From an uncultured Gilliamella sp. (GTDB lineage: Bacteria; Pseudomonadota; Gammaproteobacteria; Enterobacterales; Orbaceae): 39,475 nucleotides of DNA. Shown in pieces: positions 20,072 through 27,829 of this stretch. Position 1 is the stretch's first letter. The number at the start of each line of letters is the position of its first letter. A model generated the notes under the pieces. The model was not told the DNA's origin, ran no database searches, and saw nothing but the letters and a program-made list of their open reading frames with translations. Where the stretch lies: the NCBI GenBank assembly GCA_945276085.1, contig CALYPO010000007.1, positions 1-39,475 on the forward strand. The letters are read 5' to 3'. The position numbers and the translations under genes are program-made.

Positions 20072-20737
20072 TTATCTAAAAATATTTATATAATTAATAA
20101 TGTTGTCTTTTGGATCGTCTAAACATTTTTCAAGAAACTCACTTTTCATTTCTTGCAAAATACTTGGATTTTCATCAATTAAGAAGTGTGAATAATTATC
20201 TTTGATGATTTTAGCATGTAATGATGACATATCTTCTTCTGACATTTTGAATAAAGGTTGGAAGTAGTTAGAAACTTTCTGATTGTCATTGGTATAAACA
20301 GCAGCAAGAAAATCTGCTGAGAGGTCACAATAATTTTTTATATTAGCAGGTGTTGCTTTTATTTTGCTCAATTCAACTTTATGTTCGGTCAGGTTTTCTT
20401 CAAGAACTTTCTTAATCTGTTGATTATATTTTAATTTGTAATATTCAGTCAGGTAAAAATTCAGCACGCAAGATGATTGGTTTTCATCATTTTGGCAACT
20501 TAATATGCCGGTTTTTTTAATGTAATTATCGAAGTTTTTTGTACCAATAAGTTGTTGTAATTGTGTTTTTGCATTAACAACATATGGATTATTTAATTCG
20601 GTTTGTTGTTTGATTAATGTTAACTCATCTGTTTCAATCGGCTGTTCAATTTTTTTCACCGTTACCGCCGATCTATGTACACAACTGGCAACAAGAATAG
20701 GAACAATTGCGCAGATTAAAATGTTACTAATTTTCAT
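20072..20737 (-). CDS. Unknown lipoprotein upstream of mdoGH
   Basis: I do not recognise the family. From the ATG at 20737 it has 221 aa; GGAA lies 7 bp upstream, whereas an ATG at 20749 lacks a ribosome site. It has a type II signal peptide (MKISNILICAIVPILVASC) with lipobox VAS-Cys19. Val at +2 means no inner-membrane retention signal, so outer-membrane anchoring is likely. The mature part is hydrophilic and helical and has four Cys after the lipid Cys (LSCQ, SSCV, NYCD, EKCL), which could form two disulfides. It ends 18 bp before mdoG on the same strand, so the three genes probably share a transcript. A role in envelope or glucan biology is inferred from position only. Confidence 0.8.
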   Translation of the reverse strand: MKISNILICAIVPILVASCVHRSAVTVKKIEQPIETDELTLIKQQTELNNPYVVNAKTQLQQLIGTKNFDNYIKKTGILSCQNDENQSSCVLNFYLTEYYKLKYNQQIKKVLEENLTEHKVELSKIKATPANIKNYCDLSADFLAAVYTNDNQKVSNYFQPLFKMSEEDMSSLHAKIIKDNYSHFLIDENPSILQEMKSEFLEKCLDDPKDNIINYINIFR

Positions 20738-20886
20738 ATTAAATTCCATGAATATATTTTAGAGTTGTAATTTGAGGGCTGGCTATTAGTCTTTGCCCGA
20801 AATTATATACTCATATTCTATTAAATACACTATACGATTAATTTAAATTTATTACAGTCTCAAAACACTTAAACATATTTTGAAAC

Positions 20887-21123
20887 TTAATGATGACAAA
20901 TCTTTGTTTCATTGACCGTAAATTCAACATCAGTAACGGGTTTAAATTTACCTTTTAATTTTAAAAAGCAGATAAGTTGTGTTGAATCCATATCAGTTTG
21001 AGAGCAAGTGTGAAATTTAGCATGTTTTCCAAACTGTTTTTCGATAGCTTCCTTTAGAGATGATTCTGTATAGCTATTTCCAGCCATCATATGTAAGACT
21101 TCATGCCCATGAATTGATAACAT
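20887..21123 (-). CDS. yecH: YecH-family metal-binding protein
   Basis: Small cytoplasmic protein of 78 aa, the same size as E. coli YecH (79). It keeps the family pattern SIHGHEVLHMM at the N-terminus, FGKHAKFHTCSQTDM in the middle, LICFLKLKGKF, and the C-terminal KICHH. These His and Cys residues are presumed metal ligands. The function is unknown. It is transcribed away from the lipoprotein gene boundary with 137-149 bp on that side and 191 bp to rnb, so it is probably a single-gene unit. The upstream gap carries a hairpin. Confidence 0.88.
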   Translation of the reverse strand: MLSIHGHEVLHMMAGNSYTESSLKEAIEKQFGKHAKFHTCSQTDMDSTQLICFLKLKGKFKPVTDVEFTVNETKICHH

Positions 21124-21246
21124 AGTACCCTCTGCATCTTGCCTATTTAATTATAATAATTATTTTAATGAGTGAAGAAAGATATCAGATATTATCAAGA
21201 AAAAAAAGAGGTTAAGCGTTAAAATATCATTAATTATTAGTCAGTA

Positions 21247-21270
21247 TTCCCCTGATTGATTTCAGGGGAA
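21247..21270 (-). terminator. Hairpin between rnb and yecH, possible rnb terminator
   Basis: TTCCCCTGA (21247-21255) pairs perfectly with TCAGGGGAA (21262-21270) around 6 nt, 45 bp after the rnb stop. On the minus strand it is followed by TACTGAC, not a U-run. It may therefore be a 3'-end stabiliser or an RNA-processing hairpin, not a true intrinsic terminator. The plus strand also lacks a T-run. Confidence 0.4.
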
Positions 21271-21314
21271 AAATGAGAAATTAATACCACTTATCATGAT
21301 AAAAAAAATGTGCA

Positions 21315-23255
21315 TTAGTGATTATCCGCTAATTTCACTATAATTGATTGATTTTCTTTTTTAACTTGATGGATAACGACCGAAATAGTATCGGTTAGTT
21401 TATAGCAAATTTCGTCTTTAATTTTGATAACGCCTTCTTCCGGAAGGGAGCAAATTTGCTCACGTACAGGATGGATCATTGACAGCGGTAAAAATGCAAA
21501 AGCGCCAATATCCGTTAAGCGTACCCGAGCACCACCGCGATTAATATCAATAATTTCAGCGGTAAAACAATGGCTAATTTTATCCGATAAATATTGTGCA
21601 TAAAGATTTTCAGCCATATCACGCTCGGCGAGGCGTAATGTTTTACGCTTTTCACCCATTATTTTAAGTAGCTCTATGTTAGGTGACGTTAATGGAAGCT
21701 GGCGTAGGTAAGCTTTAATTAAACGATGGTTTATCATATCACCATATTTTCGAATTGGTGAAGTCCATGTTGCATAAGCGTTAAATCCGAGTCCATAATG
21801 TGGTCTTGGCTCAAGGGAAAAATCGGCAGGACTTTGAAATTTTCGCAGGCGCGAGGCTAAAAAGGCATCGTTATCGATGATACGGCGCAGCTGGATATAC
21901 CCCTCAAACGATAATAAAGCGTCTTTATCAAATTGCGTTAAGCCATGTTCATTTAAGATCTTTAAAATTTGATCCATAAATTTAGGGTCAAAACCCGCAT
22001 GGACATTAAAAATACCAAAACCAATTTTGTCAGTTAAGTGCATGGTTAAAGCTTGATTGGCTATTATCATCACTTCTTCAACGATTTGGTTAGCAATACC
22101 GCGTGTTTCTTTAATAATTGATTTTACTTGTCGGTTCTCATCGAGCATAAAACGATAGTCAGTCATATCTTTAAATACCAAAGCATGACTTTGTCGCCAC
22201 GCTGTCCTTAGTGTTGCTAGACTAGCTAACCAATTAAGTTGCTCCGGTATCGTTAAATTATCAGATGATAGTAAACTGCCGTTTTCTAAAAAATCAGAAA
22301 CATTATGGTAACAAAGTTTTGCTTTCGATTCGATAAATGCAGGAATAAATGCAATTGCATTGTCATCAATATTACCATTAGCATCGATTTTTACTTCACA
22401 TACCATAGCTGGCCTTTTTTGATTGGCTTTTAGTGAGCAAAGCTCATCAGCAAGCTCTTTTGGCAGCATTGGGATATTGAAATCAGGCAAGTACGTTGTA
22501 AAGCTTCTTTGTTTAGCGATATCATCAAGTTCACTATTTTCGCTTACATAAGCGGTAGGGTCGGCAATAGCTACTTTGAGTAAATAATTACCGTGTGCAT
22601 CTTTTTCAATCGATATGGCATCATCCATATCTTCAGTATCTTCACTATCGATCGTAAAAAAATCGATATAGGTTAAATCTTGACGATCGGTTAGCTCATT
22701 TTCTGTTATTGCCAATGTGTTAGCTGTTGGCGCTTTATCATCTAAATTATAGCGGGCTAATGTTTTTAACCAAGGAAGGTATTTAGAGTTATCTTCAGCA
22801 ATAAAATGGGTAACTTCGGCAAAAAAGCTGTTTTTATCTTCTTGTAGTGGATGGGCAATCAGTGTTGCAGTTACCCAATCACCTTCTTTGATTTTTTCGG
22901 TAACGTGTTTATTGACTTTACAGCGAATAACAAGATTTTCTGGCATATTTTCAGCATGGATAATCATTGCGTTATCTTGAAAACCAATTTTTCCGATGAA
23001 TTTTTGTAACGCACTTTCTATTAATATTTCTGGATCAAAAGACTCTTTATCATTATTGGCGATGATGGTTCCTGATACTTTATCGCCATGACACACCGTT
23101 TTCATTTTAGCAACAGGAATAAAATAACTTGTTTTATTATCAACATCTAAAAACCCAAATCCTTTTTCGTGGGCTCTTACAACACCTTCAACGCGGGGTG
23201 TTTGTTGATGAAGTTCTTGTTTTAATTGGGCTAATAGTGGGTTATTTTGGAACAT
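21315..23255 (-). CDS. rnb: Exoribonuclease II
   Basis: Main 3'-5' hydrolytic exoribonuclease for unstructured mRNA. It has 646 aa (E. coli 644) from the ATG at 23255, which gives MFQNNPLLAQLKQELHQQTP, collinear with the E. coli start; an ATG 12 bp upstream is less likely. It shows the cold-shock domain (AHEKGFGFLDV), the RNB core with TIDSEDTEDMDDAIS (catalytic aspartates), ATWTSPIRKYGDMINHR, and a C-terminal S1 domain (EIIDINRGGARVRL). Unlike RNase R it lacks the N-terminal winged helix and the Lys-rich tail. Both enzymes are encoded in this window. It is divergent from ybfF. Confidence 0.95.
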   Translation of the reverse strand: MFQNNPLLAQLKQELHQQTPRVEGVVRAHEKGFGFLDVDNKTSYFIPVAKMKTVCHGDKVSGTIIANNDKESFDPEILIESALQKFIGKIGFQDNAMIIHAENMPENLVIRCKVNKHVTEKIKEGDWVTATLIAHPLQEDKNSFFAEVTHFIAEDNSKYLPWLKTLARYNLDDKAPTANTLAITENELTDRQDLTYIDFFTIDSEDTEDMDDAISIEKDAHGNYLLKVAIADPTAYVSENSELDDIAKQRSFTTYLPDFNIPMLPKELADELCSLKANQKRPAMVCEVKIDANGNIDDNAIAFIPAFIESKAKLCYHNVSDFLENGSLLSSDNLTIPEQLNWLASLATLRTAWRQSHALVFKDMTDYRFMLDENRQVKSIIKETRGIANQIVEEVMIIANQALTMHLTDKIGFGIFNVHAGFDPKFMDQILKILNEHGLTQFDKDALLSFEGYIQLRRIIDNDAFLASRLRKFQSPADFSLEPRPHYGLGFNAYATWTSPIRKYGDMINHRLIKAYLRQLPLTSPNIELLKIMGEKRKTLRLAERDMAENLYAQYLSDKISHCFTAEIIDINRGGARVRLTDIGAFAFLPLSMIHPVREQICSLPEEGVIKIKDEICYKLTDTISVVIHQVKKENQSIIVKLADNH

Positions 23256-23391
23256 ATGTCTTAACATTATTTGAAAAAATTAGTCTGGGATTTTATCATA
23301 GTTATTGCAATTTTTGTTATTGAATTAATTAATCATCTTAATGAAATTAGGCTTATAATAGACAAGTTTTGATATGAAGGATTATGTAAAA

Positions 23392-24135
23392 ATGAATTTA
23401 CACTATAAATTACAAGGTGAAGGACAACCAATAATTTTTTTACATGGTGTGTTTGGCAGTTTGGATAATTCAAATATGTTAGCTAAGCACTTTGTATCTG
23501 ATTATCAAACCATTCAAGTTGATTTGCGTAATCACGGTCAATCGCCATGGTCAAATGAGATGAATTTAAATGTTATGGCAGAAGATATTGCAGCGCTTTG
23601 TCATCATTTGCAATTAGATCAAATCATCTTAATTGGTCATTCAATGGGGGGCAAGGTTGCGTTGCGACTAACCCAAATTATTTCTGAAAAAATCAAAAAA
23701 ATTGTCGCCCTTGATATTGCGCCAGTTAAATACCCGACTACGGATAATGCGCAGGTTTTAGAGTCGTTAAGTACTTGCCTTGCCGAAAATCTGACCGATA
23801 AAAAACAGATTATTGACCTTATGCAAAGCCAAGGACTATCAGATGGAACAATCCAATTTTTGCTCAAATCTTTTAAAAATGGACATTGGTTATTTAATGC
23901 TAATGTGATTGTGAGTCAATATAGTCATTTACGTGATTGGCAACCTATTTCTCCTTGGTATAAGCCAACGTTTTTCGTGCGCGGTAGCAATTCCAATTAT
24001 GTAATGCAACAATATTATGAAGCAATATTGCGTCAATTTCCCAATGCTGTGATAGAAACAATTGAAGGAGCAGGGCACAATGTTCATGCAGAAAAAACTC
24101 AGCAAGTTTTGCAACTTTTAAAACAGTGGCTTTAA
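23392..24135 (+). CDS. ybfF: Alpha/beta-hydrolase esterase YbfF
   Basis: Cytoplasmic acyl esterase; the E. coli enzyme hydrolyses short acyl and acyl-CoA esters, physiological substrate uncertain. It has 247 aa (E. coli 254). The oxyanion motif is IIFLHGVFGSLDN, the nucleophile elbow GHSMGGK, and the catalytic His lies in GAGHNVHAEK. VDLRNHGQSPW and QFLLKSFKNGHW are YbfF-specific. The start at 23392 has AAGGA 11 bp upstream; an ATG at 23374 has no ribosome site. The gene stands alone, divergent from rnb and converging on ppdC with only 25 bp between stops and no evident terminator. Confidence 0.9.
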   Translation: MNLHYKLQGEGQPIIFLHGVFGSLDNSNMLAKHFVSDYQTIQVDLRNHGQSPWSNEMNLNVMAEDIAALCHHLQLDQIILIGHSMGGKVALRLTQIISEKIKKIVALDIAPVKYPTTDNAQVLESLSTCLAENLTDKKQIIDLMQSQGLSDGTIQFLLKSFKNGHWLFNANVIVSQYSHLRDWQPISPWYKPTFFVRGSNSNYVMQQYYEAILRQFPNAVIETIEGAGHNVHAEKTQQVLQLLKQWL

Positions 24136-24160
24136 GATAACTTATCCATTGGCCAATACG

Positions 24161-24496
24161 CTACTCATTTATTACATGACAAAATAATCGTTGCTGATTA
24201 ATTTGCTTGTTAGGCTTGGTTGTTATTGTGACCGATACGAGTTGGCACTGGCTTGTGTAAGACTCACTGCGAATATTATATTGCCAATTGTTAGGTACAA
24301 TGTGCCTCGCTATATTAGGGTAACTATCAAGTAATGAAAACGCAATTTGCTGTGCCTTTTGTTGATTTGAAAGATAATGATAAAAATTGGTTAATGTGTG
24401 TTGATAATTGCTAAAACTGATAATAACAATGGCAAATATCAAACAGGCTATCATCACTTCAATTATACTAAATCCTGTCATAGCATTGTTATTCAC
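24161..24496 (-). CDS. ppdC: Minor pseudopilin PpdC-like
   Basis: Type IV pilus or type II secretion minor pilin subunit. The best start is the GTG at 24496, with AAGGAG 9 bp upstream and overlapping the ygdB stop (GTGAATAA), giving 111 aa. The class III leader VNNNAMT is followed by GFSIIEVMIACLIFAIVIISF, the prepilin peptidase site (Gly-Phe, with Glu at +5) and hydrophobic stem. The short globular part has two Cys (SQCQL, LFCHV). It is last in ppdA-ppdB-ygdB-ppdC, the enteric order. In E. coli recC follows; here the gene meets ybfF instead. Confidence 0.85.
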   Translation of the reverse strand: MNNNAMTGFSIIEVMIACLIFAIVIISFSNYQHTLTNFYHYLSNQQKAQQIAFSLLDSYPNIARHIVPNNWQYNIRSESYTSQCQLVSVTITTKPNKQINQQRLFCHVINE

Positions 24497-24923
24497 AATA
24501 AGCTCTCCTTTTTTCTGGGCAATAATCAAGCCAATGACCTTTTTGTACGATGAGTTTACCACCTTGATGATGCGCCAAACTATAAACAAATAAACCTTCT
24601 GATTCACCGCGTATCAGTACGTAGTTGTCGATTTGTAATAATGAATTTTTGATGCACACTTTCCATTGATATTTTGTTTCAAATAAGCATTGCCAATTAT
24701 CTGTTGGTATTTGCCAACTTTGGGTTAGTGCCCAATTTAATGCGGAATTTGCTTGATTAAAACGGTGATAATATTGATTTTCTCTGGCTAGTGTTTTATG
24801 CCATGAGATCATTAGTAAGTGAGCACTTGTTAATAATATAGCACCAATAATGGTTAAAATAATAACCATGATAATCGTACTAAAACCTTGTTCATGGTTG
24901 TTTTGATGGATAAAAATTTTCAT
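24489..24923 (-). CDS. ygdB: YgdB-family (DUF2509) pilin-like protein
   Basis: It has 144 aa. The N-terminus MKIFIHQNNHEQGFSTIIMVIILTIIG looks like a prepilin leader and stem but lacks the Glu at +5, as is usual for a GspK/PilX-like member capping a pseudopilus tip. The C-terminal DYCPEKRRAYCE parallels E. coli YgdB DFCPLKERALC. The interior has NSALNWALTQSWQ, also family-typical. It overlaps ppdB by 32 bp and ppdC by 8 bp, indicating tight translational coupling. Function is inferred from family and cluster. Confidence 0.83.
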   Translation of the reverse strand: MKIFIHQNNHEQGFSTIIMVIILTIIGAILLTSAHLLMISWHKTLARENQYYHRFNQANSALNWALTQSWQIPTDNWQCLFETKYQWKVCIKNSLLQIDNYVLIRGESEGLFVYSLAHHQGGKLIVQKGHWLDYCPEKRRAYCE

Positions 24924-25470
24924 TTCTCACTATTTTGCTTATTTGATATTTTACTTGTTGATGTTGTTTGAGTTCAGCTGCTAATACTATTTCGATACTA
25001 TTAGCCTGTTGCTTCAGATGGAAGGTTGTCACTTTAATCTCAGCTGGATCGAATAATTTTTCCCACTTGGGTTCATTGCAAGCAGTCGCACCCGTTTTAT
25101 ATTCAATATTATTGTTGATAAAGCGATAGACAAAACTATCTGCGTTATTCATGGCTGAAGCGTCATCGATCCAATCATGTCGGATTTGACTATCGTAACG
25201 AATAATAATGCAATTTTTTTCGTTAATAATGGCTAATGCAGTTTTATTTGGTTTACTCGGATCGTTAGCAATAAACCCTGCGCGCTTTATATCTTTGGCT
25301 ATGCCAAATAGTGCTTGTTGAACAGTTTGTTGCAGATGAATGGCTCGATAATATTGTAAAGTATGTGCTTGTATCTGAAAGTAATAATCTGTCACTGCAA
25401 TAAAAATTAAACTTGAAAGTGTTATTGATAACAACATTTCAAGTAGTGAAAATCCTGCTTGTTTTAACAT
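24892..25470 (-). CDS. ppdB: Minor pseudopilin PpdB-like
   Basis: It has 192 aa from the ATG at 25470, which overlaps the ppdA stop in ATGTTAA. An ATG at 25506 would extend 12 residues into ppdA and lengthen the leader. The short leader MLKQA is followed by GFSLLEMLLSITLSSLIFIAV (cleavage Gly, Glu at +5). The globular part matches PpdB in FGIAKDIKRAGF, NCIIIRYDSQ and YKTGATACNEPKWEKL. This is a PilW/GspJ-like minor pilin thought to prime pilus assembly. The pilus motor and prepilin peptidase genes are not in the window. Confidence 0.85.
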   Translation of the reverse strand: MLKQAGFSLLEMLLSITLSSLIFIAVTDYYFQIQAHTLQYYRAIHLQQTVQQALFGIAKDIKRAGFIANDPSKPNKTALAIINEKNCIIIRYDSQIRHDWIDDASAMNNADSFVYRFINNNIEYKTGATACNEPKWEKLFDPAEIKVTTFHLKQQANSIEIVLAAELKQHQQVKYQISKIVRNENFYPSKQP

Positions 25471-25940
25471 GCGGGTAAACTTGGCAAATAACTGTTGATG
25501 CGACAAAATCGAATTCGCCCACGAAATGATATTAACACTCTGGTTGTACCAATTGTGTTGCTGAGTTCAAATGAGCCTGTTTGAGCCATATTCCGTCTTC
25601 CCCAAAATGTAATGATTTTTTGTTCGTTTAATAATTTAATGTCAACCGAATTGTTAGGTTTGATAAACTGTAATAGGCCAGTTTGACAACTTGTTGGCGG
25701 CTCACCGGATGTAATAGTTAAACACCAAGGGGATAAAAATAGATGAAGATTATAATTTTCATTTTCAGTATTAGCTTTAACTTGGACTTCATTTAAAAAA
25801 TAGGCTAATTGGTGTGTTGTTGAGACTAATTCGTTACGGAGCTGTATCTCTTTCCATTGTTGCATGCCAATAGCGGCGCAAATTGCACTTATGCAAATAA
25901 CAATCAATAATTCTAACAATGAAAATCCAAAATTTTGCAT
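25464..25940 (-). CDS. ppdA: Minor pseudopilin PpdA-like
   Basis: GspH/FimT-like minor pilin, first of the four-gene cluster. It has 158 aa. A very short leader, MQNF, precedes GFSLLELLIVICISAICAAIG, with cleavage at Gly and Glu at +5. The globular part has paired Cys (PWCLTI, PTSCQT) and ends FRGRIRFCR to PAC, like E. coli PpdA GRLRLCQ to GCL. No strong ribosome site is seen. The 223-bp upstream gap is shared divergently with dapD and must hold the cluster promoter. Confidence 0.85.
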   Translation of the reverse strand: MQNFGFSLLELLIVICISAICAAIGMQQWKEIQLRNELVSTTHQLAYFLNEVQVKANTENENYNLHLFLSPWCLTITSGEPPTSCQTGLLQFIKPNNSVDIKLLNEQKIITFWGRRNMAQTGSFELSNTIGTTRVLISFRGRIRFCRINSYLPSLPAC

Positions 25941-26084
25941 TTATCTTTTGTCTAGTAAACTTTCAATATCGATAAGTATAGAAAAGTTTGGTTTTGGTAT
26001 TTTATGTGTGTGGGGTATTTGTGAACTTAATTCCAAATAAATGTTGTTTATTAACAAGAAAGAAAGTTTGATACGACAAACCGC

Positions 26085-26113
26085 TTAAAAAGCGTGACAT
26101 ATTATATTATACT
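26085..26113 (+). promoter_or_regulatory. Candidate dapD promoter with inverted repeat over the -35
   Basis: TTAAAA (26085-26090) and TATACT (26108-26113) are separated by 17 bp, 50 bp before dapD. An inverted repeat, CGCTT-AAA-AAGCG (26082-26094), covers the -35 and could be an operator. No experimental basis. Confidence 0.4.
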
Positions 26114-26163
26114 GTGCATCTATTTAAATTTGCTAACGGACTTAAAGTTAAAGGAAACGAGAA

Positions 26164-26988
26164 ATGCAACAATTACAAACTATTATTGAGGCAGCATTTG
26201 AACGTCGTGCTGAAATCACGCCTTCAAATGTTGATACAGTAACGCGTGATGCAATTAATCAATGTATCGCTCTATTAGACAGCGGTAAAATGCGTGTCGC
26301 GGAAAAGATTAATGGCGATTGGGTGACTCATCAATGGTTAAAAAAAGCAGTGTTGCTCTCTTTCCGTATTAATGAGAACCAACTTATTGATGGTGGCGCA
26401 ACAAATTATTATGATAAAGTGCCATTAAAATTTGCTGATTATGATGAAGCACGCTTCCAACAAGAAGGCTTCCGTGTCGTTCCATCAGCAATTGCACGTA
26501 AAGGTGCGTATGTGGCTCGTAATACCGTATTAATGCCATCTTATGTAAATATTGGTGCTTATGTTGATGAAGGTACAATGGTTGACACTTGGGTAACTGT
26601 TGGTTCTTGTGCGCAAATTGGTAAAAATGTTCATTTATCAGGTGGTGTTGGTATCGGTGGCGTATTAGAACCGTTGCAAGCAAATCCAACGATTATTGAA
26701 GATAACTGCTTTATTGGTGCACGTAGTGAAATCGTTGAAGGTGTGATTGTTGAAGAAGGCAGTGTGATCTCAATGGGTGTTTTCATCGGTCAAAGTACTA
26801 AAATTTATGATCGCGCAACAGGTGAAGTCCATTACGGTCGCGTGCCAGCCGGTTCAGTTGTGGTATCAGGTAACTTACCAACTAAAGATGGCAAATATAG
26901 CCTTTATTGTGCAGTAATTGTAAAAAAAGTCGATGCTAAAACGTTAGGTAAAGTAGGAATTAACGAATTACTTCGTACCATCGATTAA
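26164..26988 (+). CDS. dapD: Tetrahydrodipicolinate N-succinyltransferase
   Basis: Transfers succinyl from succinyl-CoA to tetrahydrodipicolinate in the lysine/diaminopimelate pathway, needed for peptidoglycan. It has 274 aa, exactly the E. coli length. The N-terminal helical domain ([21 protein letters not shown]) is followed by a left-handed beta-helix of hexapeptide repeats (about residues 110-230), with [25 protein letters not shown] and the catalytic region [34 protein letters not shown] precedes the ATG. Codon use is the GC-richer, highly expressed type compared with flanking genes. It is monocistronic, between a candidate promoter and a weak stem-loop. Confidence 0.97.
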   Translation: MQQLQTIIEAAFERRAEITPSNVDTVTRDAINQCIALLDSGKMRVAEKINGDWVTHQWLKKAVLLSFRINENQLIDGGATNYYDKVPLKFADYDEARFQQEGFRVVPSAIARKGAYVARNTVLMPSYVNIGAYVDEGTMVDTWVTVGSCAQIGKNVHLSGGVGIGGVLEPLQANPTIIEDNCFIGARSEIVEGVIVEEGSVISMGVFIGQSTKIYDRATGEVHYGRVPAGSVVVSGNLPTKDGKYSLYCAVIVKKVDAKTLGKVGINELLRTID

Positions 26989-27012
26989 TCGCAATCAATT
27001 ACCATAAATTAA

Positions 27013-27047
27013 TTGACTGTCTTTGCTTTTGATATAGGGACAGTCAA
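27013..27047 (+). terminator. Weak stem-loop after dapD
   Basis: TTGACTGTC (27013-27021) pairs perfectly with GACAGTCAA (27039-27047) across a 17-nt loop and is followed by TATATTCT. It is 24 bp past the dapD stop. Low GC and no clean T-run make it a weak terminator. Confidence 0.4.
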
Positions 27048-27107
27048 TATATTCTCATAACATTCATCAAGTTAATTTTATTTTTAATTATTCGCAAAGG
27101 AGAATTT

Positions 27108-27599
27108 ATGCCTTCTTTTGATATTGTTTCTGAAATTCAAATGCCAGAAGTGAAAAATGGTGTTGAAAACGCGACCCGTGAACTAACTACGCGTTGGGAT
27201 TTTAAAAATGTGGAAGCCTCATTTGAGCTTAATGAAAAAAATGAAACGATCAAAGCGACCAGCCAATCTGACTTCCAAGTACAACAGCTATTGGATATTT
27301 TACGTGATAAGTTAGCCAAACGTGGTATTGATGGTGGGGCACTCGAAATTCCGGAAGAGATGGAACATAGTGGAAAACTATACAGTATTACAGTAAAACT
27401 AAAACAAGGTATTGATAAAGAGTTAGCTAAAAAAATAGTTAAGTTGATTAAAGACAGTAAACTTAAAGTGCAAGCCCAAGTACAAGGGGAACAAGTTCGC
27501 GTTACGGGTAAATCACGTGATGATTTACAAGCAACGATGGCATTAGTTAAAAACGGAGAGTTAGGACAACCGTTTCAATTTACTAATTTTAGAGACTAA
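27108..27599 (+). CDS. yajQ: YajQ-family nucleotide (c-di-GMP)-binding protein
   Basis: Cytoplasmic protein of two ferredoxin-like folds, 163 aa (same as E. coli). It opens with [33 protein letters not shown], collinear with the family. Further matches are [19 protein letters not shown] and a C-terminal [23 protein letters not shown]. Homologues bind cyclic di-GMP in Xanthomonas and affect tRNA/rRNA binding elsewhere; the role in this organism is unknown. An AAAGGAG ribosome site lies 6 bp before the ATG. The gene stands alone in 120- to 230-bp gaps. Confidence 0.93.
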   Translation: MPSFDIVSEIQMPEVKNGVENATRELTTRWDFKNVEASFELNEKNETIKATSQSDFQVQQLLDILRDKLAKRGIDGGALEIPEEMEHSGKLYSITVKLKQGIDKELAKKIVKLIKDSKLKVQAQVQGEQVRVTGKSRDDLQATMALVKNGELGQPFQFTNFRD

Positions 27600-27829
27600 T
27601 TAATGTAACCTTCGTGAACGTCGTCTGGCAATCACTCACGCTAAACGATTAGCCCGCATTTATTATGTAAAAAAGTTTGAGGTTAAATAATATTAACGTC
27701 AATTTTTTTATATAATAAATGCGATCTTGTTTTAAACATAAATGAAAACAATGTAAATAACGAGATTTTTATGCGCGAATAAGTTATGCTATCTTCATGT
27801 CTATCCTTTAAATTATAACAATATTTATC

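Noticed and set aside
24148-24157. Palindrome ATTGGCCAAT between ybfF and ppdC
   Set aside because: It is ten bases with no loop, T-run or repeated copy, and is expected by chance in 39 kb.
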